From assembly GCA_948567375.1 (NCBI GenBank), contig OX419755.1, forward strand, positions 64,174,944 through 64,238,943: a DNA stretch of 64,000 nt, written 5' to 3'. Positions 13,025-25,139 of this stretch are shown in pieces; the first letter of the stretch is position 1, and the number at the start of each line of letters is the position of its first letter. The stretch comes from Lunularia cruciata. Its lineage: Eukaryota; Streptophyta; Marchantiopsida; Lunulariales; Lunulariaceae. The translations under genes were made by a program, and so were the position numbers. The notes under the pieces are model-generated. The model was not told the DNA's origin. It saw nothing but the letters and a program-made list of their open reading frames with translations, and ran no database searches.

Positions 13025-16000
13025 TACCATAGAATATCCAGCTCTTTGAACGTCATCATTGTGTTCTAATCAAAAGGGAGAGTCTTTCAGTTATGATGCT
13101 CCCACATGTAACCTTCATACATTACTAAGAAGATAATTCCAATATCGTCTGCAGTAGAATCCATTAGAAGTATCGCCTGACGAGTTTTAGAACTGGTATC
13201 TTGCCCACTTTTCAAGAATTGCATCAAGGTCGACCTTTTGTACTTTTCTCGTAGGTGTGTACCATAATCATCCAAAATCACCAAACCATCAGAAACCGCC
13301 ATCGAGAAACTTTTAAGCTCTCAATCAGTCGTAACTCCTTTTACCCATCGAGCAAAGCATGGGTTGAGTCCACTTTACCTCGGAGACAGCGTAGACATTT
13401 GCATGTTTGTTTTTTGCTAGACCAAACAGGTTGTTCTGAAGAAAAATTGGTGGTTCCTTTACACAGTTGAAAAGCATTAAAATACAGAATGTCAAAGACA
13501 AATTAGATTCATGTACTTTTTACTTATCGCATGTACAATTAGATTACATGATCTTTCATCCTACTTGCTACGTAATGCCACATCCATAATCATGTATTGC
13601 CAGAATCACACGTTTGAATAAGAGCATACTTTCTCCATCGATTCCAAGATGAGTAAAACACTAAATTTGTCAAGTTTTTGCATGAGCTGGTGGGTATTCA
13701 ATAGTTACAGGGAATGAATGGTTAGAACACCTAATCATTTTACCCATCCTATTAACAATGGGGCCTAGCCCATTTTACCTCTTGTGTCTCTCCCTTGTAC
13801 GGGTTGATGGGGTACTTCCCATCCTTCATGTGTTCTACGTGGTCGCCTTTTTTTCTCAACAATAGACTTGACAATACTACATCATATATACCATATATAT
13901 ACACCATGAGACATGTATATTACATCAACCCACACAACCGTTGTACATTCAGATATACCATGCAATTCTGGGACAGTACTTTGCATGATTTATGTAATAT
14001 CGGAAATATTCGTTTCATATACTTTCTTAGCATTTTCCTCTGCAGTACGTTATGGATGACTCTCTAATCTTGGATATGAAGGTTCAGTTTTCTACCTTTA
14101 CTTCAAACCTTGTAGTCCACATCATGCCCCTAAGACTTCGTCGCCCGAAGGGTACTTTAGCTCCTCGTTTTTGCTTTGTTTTGCTTTATATACTGGATCT
14201 CGTCTTTGCCAAGGCTCCTGAATCGTTGCGCCATTTTAATGGTACAAGTTTCCACCAAAGAAAATATGAGTCATCATGGTCAAAATCCTCTTTTAGAAAA
14301 CACCAGAGCAACAAATTTTATCTTACAGTGCTTTTACAAAGTGGATATTTAAATAGTAGTATAAGTCCTTTAAAAATATTTATTTTAATGACAATCATTA
14401 TCTTTCTTTTGGGTTTCTCAATCAAAGGTTATATTCTTTTTTCCTTAAAGCACTCACTTCATTTACCTACCTTCAATGTAGCTTTCATTTAGAGTACCTC
14501 ATTCATTATAGTTTGAGTAATATTTCTATCAGTGTGGATCTCCTTTTATCCTGTACGACTTCTGAGCTATGTTCTAGAATAGATGTCGGTAATTTAGTCT
14601 TGTCTTGTTTTACAAACTAAGATTACACTTGAACTACACCTTCGAGTAATTAAAATCCAACTCCTAAAATTGAGTTTTTAACTTTATGGACTATGATATT
14701 ACTTTCAAGCTCTGCAAACTTATTTTTAATATTCTGGAACTTTGCTGATGTCACTTGTATCTAGTCTAAGAGGAATATTTTTTGTCTCAAACATCTTTGT
14801 CTCTTCGATCTTTCTTTTCTGTTGTACACTTAAAGAACTTTGTCTACATAAACAGTTTCTTTTCAAACCTGATTCATTGAAGACTAAATCTCTCTCTCTG
14901 AAATAAATATTCTTCTACTTACTTCTAATTCTTATAAACTTCATCTTATTTGTCTATTCAATGAATGTAGAGACAATGGACTTCTGTATAAGCTTTTTCT
15001 TATTTTATATTCAATGAATCTATAGATAATGCTTTCTCAGAAGATTTTTTCCGTATGAAAATTTTCTTCCTTGTCTATTTTACTATAAGAGAAAATGCTT
15101 TCCATTTAAAAACTTTCACATGAAGTAAAGTATGTTTACGTCTGTGAATGCTTCTTTTAATAGTTCCAAAAGCATCGTTAGAAATAATCAGAGTTTACAA
15201 ATTTGATTGGCATTGATCTCTCCTCTTTTGAAGAATTTTTAGTTCTTTCATGTTGATTGAGCAAACTCTTCTTTTGGTAGCAAAAGCACTACTAGTATAT
15301 TGATACTATTTCCTATCTTGATCTACGTTTCCATTTCAAATATATTGCATTGATCTGCTTTCCTTTTTTATATATTTTCTGTCTTCAACCATTCATGTTG
15401 TAGATTCTATGAGTTTGAATGATTTTTGCATTCATTAACGAGAGAGATAAAATGTTTGGAAGAAATTTGTTAAGTTTTTTATAATGATGAGAATACATTA
15501 TTTATCTGTAATTTTATCATAAATACAATATATTAACAATTCTGAAATTTTTTGGTACTTAGTAATAACAAATCCTTCTTCTATCTTTGCTCCACCTTTA
15601 TCTTAAGGTAAGCTTTAAGGTAGAGTAAGGAGTTCATAATGTTTAGAAGTAACCAATTCAATGCTTAAATTGGTTTTTATTGCTTGCTCATGAAAACAGT
15701 AAGTCTGAAGAGAACATTCTTCCTTAACATTTATACCTTAAAAATACATGAACTTTAAAATCTTCAACTCATGTCTGAATGATTAGTAGTATATAATTAT
15801 CTCTTTTCTTGTCTATACTCTTCCTTAATAATGATAATAATGTTCAATGTGCTTTGCTCAATGAAAATTTGAAGAGAATACTTGAATTAACAATATGCTT
15901 TACTTTAATAAGCAAAACTTTTAGTTGGTTTTGAAGAAGGTGTAGACCTCCATTTTAGTGAGCTTCATCAAGAGCGTGGGAAATTTGCTTAGCCGAGGTG

Positions 16001-17511
16001 TATGACCATGCCAAAGGAGATAACTTTGGATGACATAAAATTATACCATCTAGCTTTGTGTGTGTGTTAGTTTATGAGATTCTCATTGATACCAAAGTTT
16101 ATGACGGTGAACTCTAAGATTAATTTATTGAAAAGAAATTTCTATTTTCAATTATTTTATAGTAATATGTGAACATATCTAGTACTTTTGTATAAAAATT
16201 TCAAAAAATTTAGAGAGATGAAAGCTAAAAATTTTATCAAAAAAAGAGAGTAAGAATCCTATATTTACACACTTTGGCAAGGGTATTGTCTCCTTGCATA
16301 ACATATAATTAGAGCAAACTATCATATATTGGAATGAGTGTATAGTGCTATAGAGAAACACATAATTAAAATATCTCTACAAATATACCAAGTCTCTAAT
16401 TGAGGTGTAATAATGCTCAAAACCATAAGAAACTGAACCAAACTTGTGATGAATTAGATTCTAAATTCTCTTAATAAAGCGAATGGTGTAGATATAAGAA
16501 CTATGACCTTATTTTATATCAACACTCATACACTTTTATAATATTTGTAGAATAATTTTATAATATATCTATTTAATAAAATTAAAAATAAATAAATAAA
16601 AAAATTTATATTAAAATTGAGGATTTTTATCTTAAATTGTTTTACACCATTATGATAATATCATCTCAACAAATATATAATAAAATTATTTTTTTTGATG
16701 TCTTTTTAGATAGTTAATAAGTTAAGATATTTTATGACTAGATTTGAAGCTTATATTAATTTAAAAATGATAGTAAATATATATTTTGATTGAGGTAATA
16801 AAGAAAGGATTTTCAATTGTATATGTATTAATAAACTTATATGATTCAACAAGAGAAAAGAGATAATTGATAAGAAAAAGTTCATTATGGATATTTATAT
16901 CTACTCTGGATAAATAAAGTCTTATCGGATATCTTGTTGGTCTCATTGAATGATATAAGTTTTCTAAATTGTGCTCTTTTTTCTTATCAACAATAAAATA
17001 GCAAGTTACATTAAAATATAGGAAATTTCATAAAATTTATCCAAGAAACACTGTAAATGATTGATTAATTTACAGTGGTTAATCATGATGGAAATTTTAA
17101 TTATAATCCTCAACCAGGTTCTATATTCAGATTATAGCAATCATCTTCAAAACTATTTGAAATTACTTGTCCAAAGTTGATTTTGAATAGAATATGAGTT
17201 GAGATATATGAGGTTGATCATTGCTTTGAATTTAATGTTTGCTTTACCATTGGATTTGCTTGTTACAACCAATGAAGTTATGATATGGGTTGTTATGTTC
17301 ACAAGGCATTGTTGACTAGACCTAACATGTAGTGAGTGTAATAGCTTGTGTGTAGGAACCTACTTTCTTATGAAGTATTAATTGAACCTCTACCATGAGG
17401 CAAAAGCTAAAAAGGATGAGTGTGTGGTATTGTGGAAGTTCTCTATTTTATGATGTATGAATTCTTTATTTTACGTCAAGAGGAAGAGGCTAGAGAAGAT
17501 GAACATATGAT
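13025..17511. other. Lipase 3' flank, then long AT-rich region without recognised genes
   Basis: 13025-13500 is probably the 3' UTR and flank of the lipase. From about 13800 the sequence becomes strongly AT-rich. Only short, low-complexity open frames occur, such as 14052-14492, which has no recognisable domain. The tract 14900-15150 contains loosely repeated TTCAATGAAT-type phrases. 16540-16760 is nearly pure A/T. I recognise no retroelement protein here. It may be decayed transposon sequence. Confidence 0.5.
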
Positions 17512-18280
17512 TGTAATACTCCGAGGATAGGAGACCTAAAGAGAAACAAACCATGAGAAACACACACTTTCACACTTAAACTCCGATGCCTAAAGGAACA
17601 CCTTTTCTTTATTATATAGACAAAGAGGATCTCTTCCAAGGAAGCTCCACCATAGGATTAGGCACATAGATAGGTGACATGTTAGCAAGCTGCACCCTTG
17701 GATTACTTACTTGGATGGGTGACATGTTGGTCCTGGTCCTATCTGGTTGGTCAAACAAGCTTTGACCAAAAGGAATCATTTATAGAATCTTTGTGTAAGA
17801 ATCTCGGGATCACGTGGGTGAGGTACAGTTGGAAAGATCTCAATGAGACAAACAAAGGGGAGGGAAGGCCAGCCCTTCCCTTGTTGAGGACAAAGAAGGG
17901 GGGGGGGGGGGGAAGAGCATAGTTTCGAGGCTTAATTCATCCGTTTGGGCCTCCAAAATTGCCTTCAAAGATTTTAGGCATATTTTGGTTCCTACTCTAT
18001 TTGTACAAATCCCATTTTGGTGATACCAATTTTTGATCTGTTTAGTCCATCATGTGTATCATCCTTCTAGATGTTACTAAACCAATTCTCACCTTCAAAT
18101 CATATGTCTAGCTATTGGTTCTAAGGTTTTCAAGTCTATTTTGGTTCTACCCTATTAGTAGAGGTACTCTTTTTGTGATACTTCTATCTGATCTATTTTG
18201 ACCATCATGTATGACATCATTCTAGATGTTACCAAACCAAATTTTACATCTAGATCATATGTCTAGCTCTTGGTATTACA
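17512..18280 (-). mobile_element. Solo LTR of the element-A family, minus orientation, with perfect 5-bp target duplication
   Basis: This 769-bp block starts TGTAATAC and ends GTATTACA. Its reverse complement aligns along its whole length with both LTRs of element A (18519-19260 and 35989-36741). It is flanked by the direct repeat ATGAT (17507-17511 and 18281-18285), the expected 5-bp duplication. There is no internal region, so it is a solo LTR left by LTR-LTR recombination. A 15-G homopolymer (17898-17912) lies inside it. It is inverted relative to element A, which begins 239 bp downstream. Confidence 0.92.
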
Positions 18281-18518
18281 ATGATGATTGTATGTTCATG
18301 GGAGCTCTCTATTTTTCAATCTTATTTTTTTAATTAGTAATAATCCTCCAATTTGCATGGCAAGGCTTGTGAATTTTGTTGTGTTGAACAAAAGCTCAAA
18401 GGTTGCTATGTTGGTTGATTATTTGAAAACTTGATTTCCACTTCTTATATCAAATGGTTATATAGTACCTCAATCCAAAACTATTGAATCTAGTGTTTTG
18501 TCTTCAAGGAAATGGTTT

Positions 18519-19260
18519 TGTAATACCAATAGCTAGAAAGATGATCTAGAGATGAAATTTGGTTTGGTAACATCGGTAAGGATGTTTTACATGAGGGACT
18601 AAGTAGATAAGCTAGAGATATTGCCAAAAGAGTACTTCTACTAATAGGCTAGAAATCAAAACATGCTTGGAAACTTTAGAATCAATAGCTAAGCATATGA
18701 TCTAGAGGTGAAACTTGGGGTGGTGACATTTGGAAGGATGTTACACATGATGGAGAACATAGATCGGATAGAGGTATCACCAAAAGAGCACTTCTACTAA
18801 TAGGGTAGAAGCCAAAAATAGCCTGGAAACTTTGAAGTCATTTTTAGAGGCCTAAATGGATGGATTAGGCCTAAAAATGAAAAGATTTTTTCCCTTTAAG
18901 GATAAAAGGTTTTCCTTCTCCTCCCATGATTTTTCTAATCAAAAGCTTTCCAATTGTACCTTGCCCATGCTATTTTGAGCTTCTTACAAGAATATTCCCT
19001 AAAGATTCCCTTTGGTCAAACCCATTTGACCAACTAGATAGGACAAGGACTAACATGTCACCCATCCAAACAACTAATCCAAGGATGGAGCTTGCTGACA
19101 AGTCACCAATCCATGTATCTAATCCAAGTAAAGCTTCTTTTGAGTGGATCCTCTTTGCTATATAATAAAGAGAAGGTGGTGCTCCTTTGGTAATCGGAAG
19201 ATAGAGTGTAAAATTTGTGTTTTCTCCCTTGAAGAGTTATCTTGTCTTTGGATTATTACA
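18519..19260 (+). repeat. 5' LTR of element A
   Basis: The 742-bp LTR starts TGTAATACCAATAGC and ends GATTATTACA. It is homologous to 35989-36741 and to the inverted solo LTR at 17512-18280. A TATATAATA stretch near 19158 sits in the expected promoter zone, about 100 bp before the LTR end. Confidence 0.92.
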
Positions 19261-19261
19261 A

Positions 19262-19273
19262 TGGTATGAGAGC
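19262..19273 (+). other. Primer-binding site of element A (tRNA-iMet type, one mismatch)
   Basis: TGGTATGAGAGC lies one base after the 5' LTR. It differs by one base from TGGTATCAGAGC, the usual complement of the initiator methionine tRNA 3' end. The intact version is found in elements C and D. Confidence 0.88.
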
Positions 19274-19870
19274 GAGTGTTTGAATCCAAGAGAGTAGATC
19301 ATCCCTCTTGGAAGAGCATGAGCTACTGAAATAGAATAATTTGAGGTGGAGAACATAATGCAATTGTTAGACTTGGGAAGGGCTTTAGCGAGCGGATGGG
19401 ATAGATGCATTGGGAGGACAATTTCCCATAGCTAGCTTCCCATTCTTGAATCCATTCCATATCAAGATTATGTACATCCAACATGAGCAAACAACAATAT
19501 TGTTAGTTAATCATTTTGGAATAGAATTCATGGACAGAGTGATGAATTCACCAAACATGGTGATTCTACCTATGGTGGTATACAATAAAGAGTGGTGATT
19601 TGACAATTACATTCTATTATGATGTTATGGATCTGAATGTACCAAATCCTCACCCTTTTAACATGCAAGTAGAAATCCGTTATATAGTTAGACCAAAAGT
19701 GATGTTTAGGATTTTGTAGTCCGCATTTTTGGTGAGGAATATTATCAACAAGTGATTGCATCTAAGGTCCCAATGGCAGTCCCCATAGTTTGTTCATCCT
19801 CTTGAGTGATCATTTTAACCCTCTATTGAAGTAGGAAGTAGCAAGTGAACATCAATTGTGTGTAGGAATC

Positions 19871-20930
19871 ATGGATCCGCAATTACAAGAGTTGATGCAA
19901 GGAATGCAAGGAATGTTAAACAAGTTTCAAGAAATCAAGATGACCATAGAGGAATTGCAAAATCAAGTACTTGTTATCAAGAAGGATCAAGTAATGCAAG
20001 GAAGAAAGTGGTCTCAACAATCAACACCAACAATCAAAGTACTTGGACAGTTATGCATGCCGATGATACAAATTCCAATCAACAACTAAGCCACCTTGTT
20101 ACTACAAATGAAGAAGACATGCAACATCGAGCCTTACAAGGGACAATGTTCCATGTGAATAGTGGAAATTGGATTTCAAGAATGAATTGATACCTTTGAT
20201 TGTTTACAACCAAGATCACTAATCATTCTGCAAGTGTGTTTGCATGTGGGTACTTGACCAATAAGGCCCTCACATGGTATGACGCTTGGGAACAATCATT
20301 GCTGGTAGAAGGAAGAGAGGTCACTTGGATAGCCATGCAAGAAAGACTGCTCAAAAATTTCCAATCTGTGGATTCCGTGCAAATGGCCTAAACCAGACTC
20401 TAGGGGTTGAAGCAAAAGAATAGTATACAAGGGTACGTGGAGGCATTTTTAGATCTTCAGGTTGCAATAACCAATATGAGTCCAGCCAAAGCTCTTGATA
20501 ATTTCAAGAGAGGATTAAAAGAGCGGATTTGAGGTAATGGTGCAAAATCCTTGTATTGTTTTTGAAGCCATTGCTTGTGTCCAGAGAATAGTAGGGGTGT
20601 TTGGAGGAGGTGAAGCGATTACACCAATGAAAAATTATTGGGCCGAGAAACACCATTTTGGTGGACCAATGCCTATGGAATTAGGCAACATTTGGTTCCA
20701 AGATAGAGGAGCAAGACCTCTCTAAGGAGAACAAGGATGGGTCAAAGAAAGGAGAGAAGGAGTCCCATGAGGAGAAAGGGCTCAATTAGAACAACAATGA
20801 TACTTCAATTGTGGTAGGATTGGGCACATAGCCATCAATTGTTGTGCTCGTCTTCTTAGAGGCCCTCAGCCTCCATTCAAGCGACCTTTGAACCACATGA
20901 AGAGATGAATTGAAGAATATATGGAAACCG
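19871..20930 (+). pseudogene. Element A gag remnant
   Basis: The frame starts at ATG 19871 with a Gln/Met-rich coiled-coil-like N-terminus, then shifts frame. 20230-20540 carries the retrotransposon gag domain pattern (ALTWYDAWEQ, TWIAMQERLLKNFQ, GYVEAFLDLQ). A CCHC zinc knuckle is readable around 20808-20850, but its first Cys is now Tyr. Stops at about 20388 (TAA) and 20531 (TGA) break it. The predicted original role is the nucleocapsid shell. Confidence 0.75.
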
Positions 20931-21019
20931 CATTGGACAATAATGATTGCTAGTAAATGTACCTTGCGGCCTTATTGGCTCGGTGAAGAAGAGTAAAAGA
21001 GAGGAGGAAGAGGACGAGT

Positions 21020-23395
21020 GTGAAAAGGAGGAGCAAGGTAAATGCACAATTAATTGTTGTAAATAGTAGGCAATTTGGTGAGAGTGTTGATAGACCTTGG
21101 GGCAAAAATTTTTTCTTGTCTTGCTCTATTGCAACAAGGTTGGGGATGAAACTAGAGAAAGATGAAATAGAGTTACCTAATGGTCAAACAGAGAGGATTG
21201 AGTCATTACCTAGAAAAGTAATACTCTTTGTAGGAGTGCATTGAGAAGAAATCAAGTGGCAAGTGATACAACTAGCTTGTTATGATGCAATCTTAGGTAT
21301 GCCGTGGATGAAGCACTATAGCCCCATGGTAGATTGGAGAAAGAAAGTAGTAAAAACTAGTCAATAGAAGATCTTTAGGATTAAAGGAAGATCACAAAGG
21401 CAAGAGTTGACTCTATATGTCAAAAGACCATATTTATTGGTAAGACAAATAGATGTTTCATGGGTTTAATAAGAGAAGTCCGGAGTGCCCAACATAGTGG
21501 ACAAATTCCTGAGAAATTAAAAGATGTGCTCAATGAGTTCCAAGATGCCTTTTTGGATGAATTACCTGTAGGTTTACCACCAAAAAGGAAAGTAGATCAT
21601 AAAATTGAGATACATCCTAGAAAGACACCTCATTGTAAGCCCCCATATCAACTATCACCTCAGGAGTTGGAGGAGTGTAAGGCTCAAATAGAGGATATGT
21701 TGCAAAAGGAGTTTATCCAACCCAACATATCACCAACACTCTTGTATTGTTTGTGAAGAAGGACAGAACAATGCGCATGGGCATCGACTACCGGGGTTTG
21801 AATCAACAAACGGTGAAGAAAAAATATCTATAACCTTGCATGGATGATTTTTTTGATCAACTCAATGGGGCAAGGCACTTCACCAAACTTGATTTGTGGA
21901 GCGATTACAACCAAATGAGGATTGCGGAAGAAGACAAACAAAATGGCCTTTCAAACAAGGTAAGGTCACTTTGAGTAGTTGGTGATGCCATTTGGCCACT
22001 AATGCTCCAACCAATTTCATGAGTTTGATGAATGACATATTTCATCTATACTTGGGTAAATTTATTGTCATTTTTCTTGATGATATCTTAGTCTATAGCA
22101 AGATGTTGATAGAGCACAAGCAACATCTACGAGAAGCCTTTCAAATTCTATGACAAAATCAATTGTATGCCAAAGTCTTAAAGTGCAAGTTTGGCAAATC
22201 TGAAGTAGACTACTTAGGGCATAGAGTAAGTGCGGAAGGTATCCAAGTGTTAATAGATAAAATAGAGGTCATTAAAATGGAGTGCTCGAAAAGATCAGAC
22301 TTAACTCAGGAGTTTCTTGGGTTGACTGGGTTTTATTGTCAATTTGTCAAGGATTTCTCCAAGATTGCACAATCCTTAACCGCATTATTGGGCAAGGGGA
22401 AGAGGTAGATATGTGGAACTGCTCAAGAATTGGCCTTTCAAGAGTTGAAAGACGCATTACTGCATGCACCAATCTTGAAATGGTATGACCAAAAGTTCCA
22501 ATCAAGATGGCTATGATGCATCAAGTGTAGCAATAGGAGCAGTCTCACAACAAGAATGGCAAGATAGATGGCACTCAATTGCATATTTCTCTCATAATTT
22601 GCTACCGGCAAAATGGAACTATCACAACACCAAATGAGAAGAGTTGGATATTGTTCTTGCAACCAAGCATTGGAAGCACTAATTGGGTGAGAAGAAATTT
22701 GTGGTAGAGATAGACCACAAACCTCTAGTCTACCTCGAGACACAAAAGGATCTTTCTCATCAACAGATTTGGTAGGCAAAATGGATACAACAATTCAACA
22801 TGAAAATATGTGGAAGGCAAGAAGCAAATTGTAGATGCATTCATCCAAATGTCGAGGGCAAACAATTTGGTGGTGGAAATCAAGTTGAACCCTGAATTTT
22901 GGCCCATGATTCTTGCTACTACAAAAACTGATCCATAGATTGTAGATGCTCAATCATCCAAAGGCATCACCAACACCCAAGGACTCACCTTCAGTGATGG
23001 TAGGTTGTGGATCCTAGATGACATGGATCTAAGAACCACCATCTTAGTAGAATGTCATGATTTTGCTATTGTAGGTCATGTTGGAATGGACAAGACCTTG
23101 GATGTAGTCAAATGCCATTACTATTGGCCCAAGATGAGCAACAATGTGATGGCATACGTTTGGAGCTACCTACTTTGGCAACAAAATAAGGATTCTAATC
23201 AAGCCCCCACATGACTCCTCCAGCCTCTCCCCACTCTTACACAACATTGGGAACAAGTAAGCATGGATTTGGTTTGTGAATTGCCTAAGACCACCTTCGG
23301 GTTTGATTCCATTGTAGTCTTTGTTGATCAACTCAAAAAAATGATTCATGTACGTCCTACCACCAAGGATGTGACTGCCTTGCAACTAGTTCAAT
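21020..23395 (+). pseudogene. Element A pol, first part (protease, RT, RNase H, integrase N-terminus)
   Basis: A protease block at about 21060-21330 ends with the AILGMPWM-type strand; its active-site triplet reads D-L-G rather than D-S/T-G. RT runs about 21487-22170, with MGIDYRGLNQQT-like and [10 protein letters not shown] blocks. The thumb and RNase H are at about 22170-22760. The integrase zinc finger is at about 23050-23190 and the core begins at about 23255. There are several stops and frameshifts. The reading ends where the B insertion starts, and the rest of integrase lies at 35051. Confidence 0.82.
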
Positions 23396-23593
23396 TGTAA
23401 AAGACCAAGATTGAGGAGAGAAATAGGAGAATGGAAGCTCATATTGGGACATTTGAATGAGGGAAAACTCCGAATGCCTAGCATGAGCTTTGGCTTTGGT
23501 ATTTATAGATAGCATATAAGGCTTGTAACAATATGGAGTTTGGTAATGAAATTAGTAGGGTTAATGAAGTAGCAAATAAGACAAATTAGCCTA

Positions 23594-23802
23594 GAATATT
23601 CTAGAAGTATCTAGGAAGCTTCTTGGGAAGCTTCCTGACTAGCTTAGCTTACCCTTCAAGTAAGTAACTTCTAGAAGCTTCCAACTAGCTTAGCTTGCAC
23701 GCTAAGTAAGCGGCTTCTAAAAGGAAACTTCTTGAGAAGCTTCTTGGTTAACTTGGCTTGCACTCTAAGAAAGCGGCTTGATGAGGCTTCTTGAGAAGCT
23801 TC
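23594..23802 (+). promoter_or_regulatory. Array of heat-shock-element-like motifs in the C LTR
   Basis: Perfect three-unit arrays occur at 23594-23606 (GAA-TTC-GAA with two-base spacers) and 23669-23681 (TTC-GAA-TTC). Perfect GAAGCTTC pairs occur at 23615-23622, 23627-23634, 23736-23743 and 23795-23802. Alternating inverted GAA units with two-base spacing are the binding pattern of heat shock factors. The cluster ends 22 bp before the TATA box. The three-unit form recurs in the sister LTRs at 28880-28892 and 34481-34493. Heat response is inferred. Confidence 0.7.
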
Positions 23803-23823
23803 TCAAGGGCCTTGTATGCTACC

Positions 23824-23831
23824 TATAAATA
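23824..23831 (+). promoter_or_regulatory. TATA box of the C 5' LTR
   Basis: TATAAATA follows the heat-shock-like array. The same box is found at the matching place in the D 5' LTR (minus strand, 34338-34331). This marks the U3/R promoter region, with transcription expected about 25-35 bp downstream. Confidence 0.75.
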
Positions 23832-23936
23832 CCAAAGCCAAAGCTCATGCTAGGCATTTGGAGTTTTCCCTCATTCAAGTGTCCCAATGTGAGGTTCCAT
23901 ACTCCTATTTCTCTCCTCGGTCTTGGTCTTTTACAT

Positions 23937-23948
23937 TGGTATCAGAGC
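23937..23948 (+). other. Primer-binding site of element C (perfect tRNA-iMet type)
   Basis: TGGTATCAGAGC lies one base after the LTR end. It matches the usual initiator methionine tRNA complement in full. Confidence 0.93.
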
Positions 23949-23949
23949 A

Positions 23950-25135
23950 GGAATGGGATGGATGGAATTTATGGACCACCAAATCCACTTCCGCCAAACC
24001 CTTGGGATTTCATGTCCAGATATTACCCAAGTATCATTTCACAAAATTCATCATCTTGCGCTTTGGGTAAGATTTTATGCATATAATCATCTTGTCTGAG
24101 GAACCCTTAATACTTCCAGTGGTAACTCATGGAGAACAGTGGACGTGTTGCATCTATGTGTTAATCAATTAGATAAATTGGGAGTAGTGGGATAGAGTAG
24201 TAGCTAAGATGGCAATACAAGATGTTATCCTTGCAATGCATCAATAAATCGAGCACCTTACTCAATTATTGGATGAACAAGACCAACAACAACGAGAACA
24301 TATAGACATGGCATCCGTTTGAGATGGAGAAGATCGTATTCGATTTCCAAAACCCATAGTGTTTGAAGGCAAGAATCTTTTGGGCACCGTGGAAAATTTT
24401 GTGTTTGACTACGAATGTTACTTTGAAGCCACCAATCTTCAAGATGAATGGAAATAGGTTCTCTTGGCTTCTAGCCAATTGGATGGTGTGGCAAATCTTT
24501 GGTGGTGATTCCAAGTAGAGCAAGCTGAATGACATATTGTTGCACCAATTTTGACATGGGCAAAATTCAAGGATGCAATACTTGGTTGATTTCAAACTAT
24601 AAATTCCACTCGAGCCGCACGAGATAAATTGGCGGAGTTGAAGCAAATTGGCTCAGTAAAGAGCTACATCACATAATTTTAAAACATCAACATGCAAATT
24701 CCAGATATACAAGAAGGTGAAGTTCTGGATCAATTTGTGCGGGGATTGAAGTCACAAACCAAATTGGAGGTGACCATGCAAGAACCACAAAACATAGAAG
24801 AAGCCATGCAATTGGCTGAGCGCTTTGATTCCTTGGTTGTGACAACTTGGTCTTGCCCTTGACCTACAACAAAGCTTACTAGTATATTGCGCACGGGTGG
24901 AAGAACTAGCACCAATGGAGATTGATGCTATCCAACGGAGACCACTTGGTATAGCAGATAGAGAAAGATTGCAACAAAATGGAGGTTGTTTTTATTATCG
25001 CCAAGTTAGACATCGCATTGTTGAATGTCCACTCAAGAATGAGCAACCTTGACAAGTTGCCTAGATAGAGTTTGTAGAATAGAATGATGAGGGAAACGAG
25101 GAATCCCAATAGGAGATTTTAAGCCGCTTATTGCG
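23950..25135 (+). pseudogene. Element C gag remnant
   Basis: Translation in shifting frames gives a gag with the retrotransposon gag domain at about 24370-24850 (for example the LDQFVRGLKSQTKLEV and EAMQLAERFDSL blocks). A zinc knuckle lies at about 24985-25030. Its second Cys is now Tyr, whereas element D keeps all four ligands. In-frame stops are frequent. Confidence 0.8.
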
Positions 25136-25139
25136 AGCT

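Larger units (their letters stand above)
23524..23935 (+). repeat. 5' LTR of element C
   Basis: The 412-bp LTR runs from TGTAACAATATGG to CTTTTACA. Its middle consists of loosely repeated 50-60 bp units (AGCTTAGCTTGCAC..., then TTC/GAA blocks). A TATA box and a transcript leader follow. The same LTR occurs at 28713-29034 with 34644-34754, at 29035-29443, at 34227-34638 and as B, and in diverged form at 43085-43562. Confidence 0.93.

Noticed and set aside
14052..14492. 146-codon plus frame in AT-rich DNA
   Set aside because: The sequence is low-complexity and no related frame or start context supports it.
13500..17500. Organelle-derived insertion suggested by very high AT content
   Set aside because: No chloroplast or mitochondrial gene, tRNA or rRNA sequence was recognised in it.
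23580..23815. CRISPR-like array suggested by regularly repeated GAAGCTTC blocks
   Set aside because: The spacing is irregular, the blocks sit inside LTRs with TATA box and primer-binding site, and the genome is a plant nuclear one.
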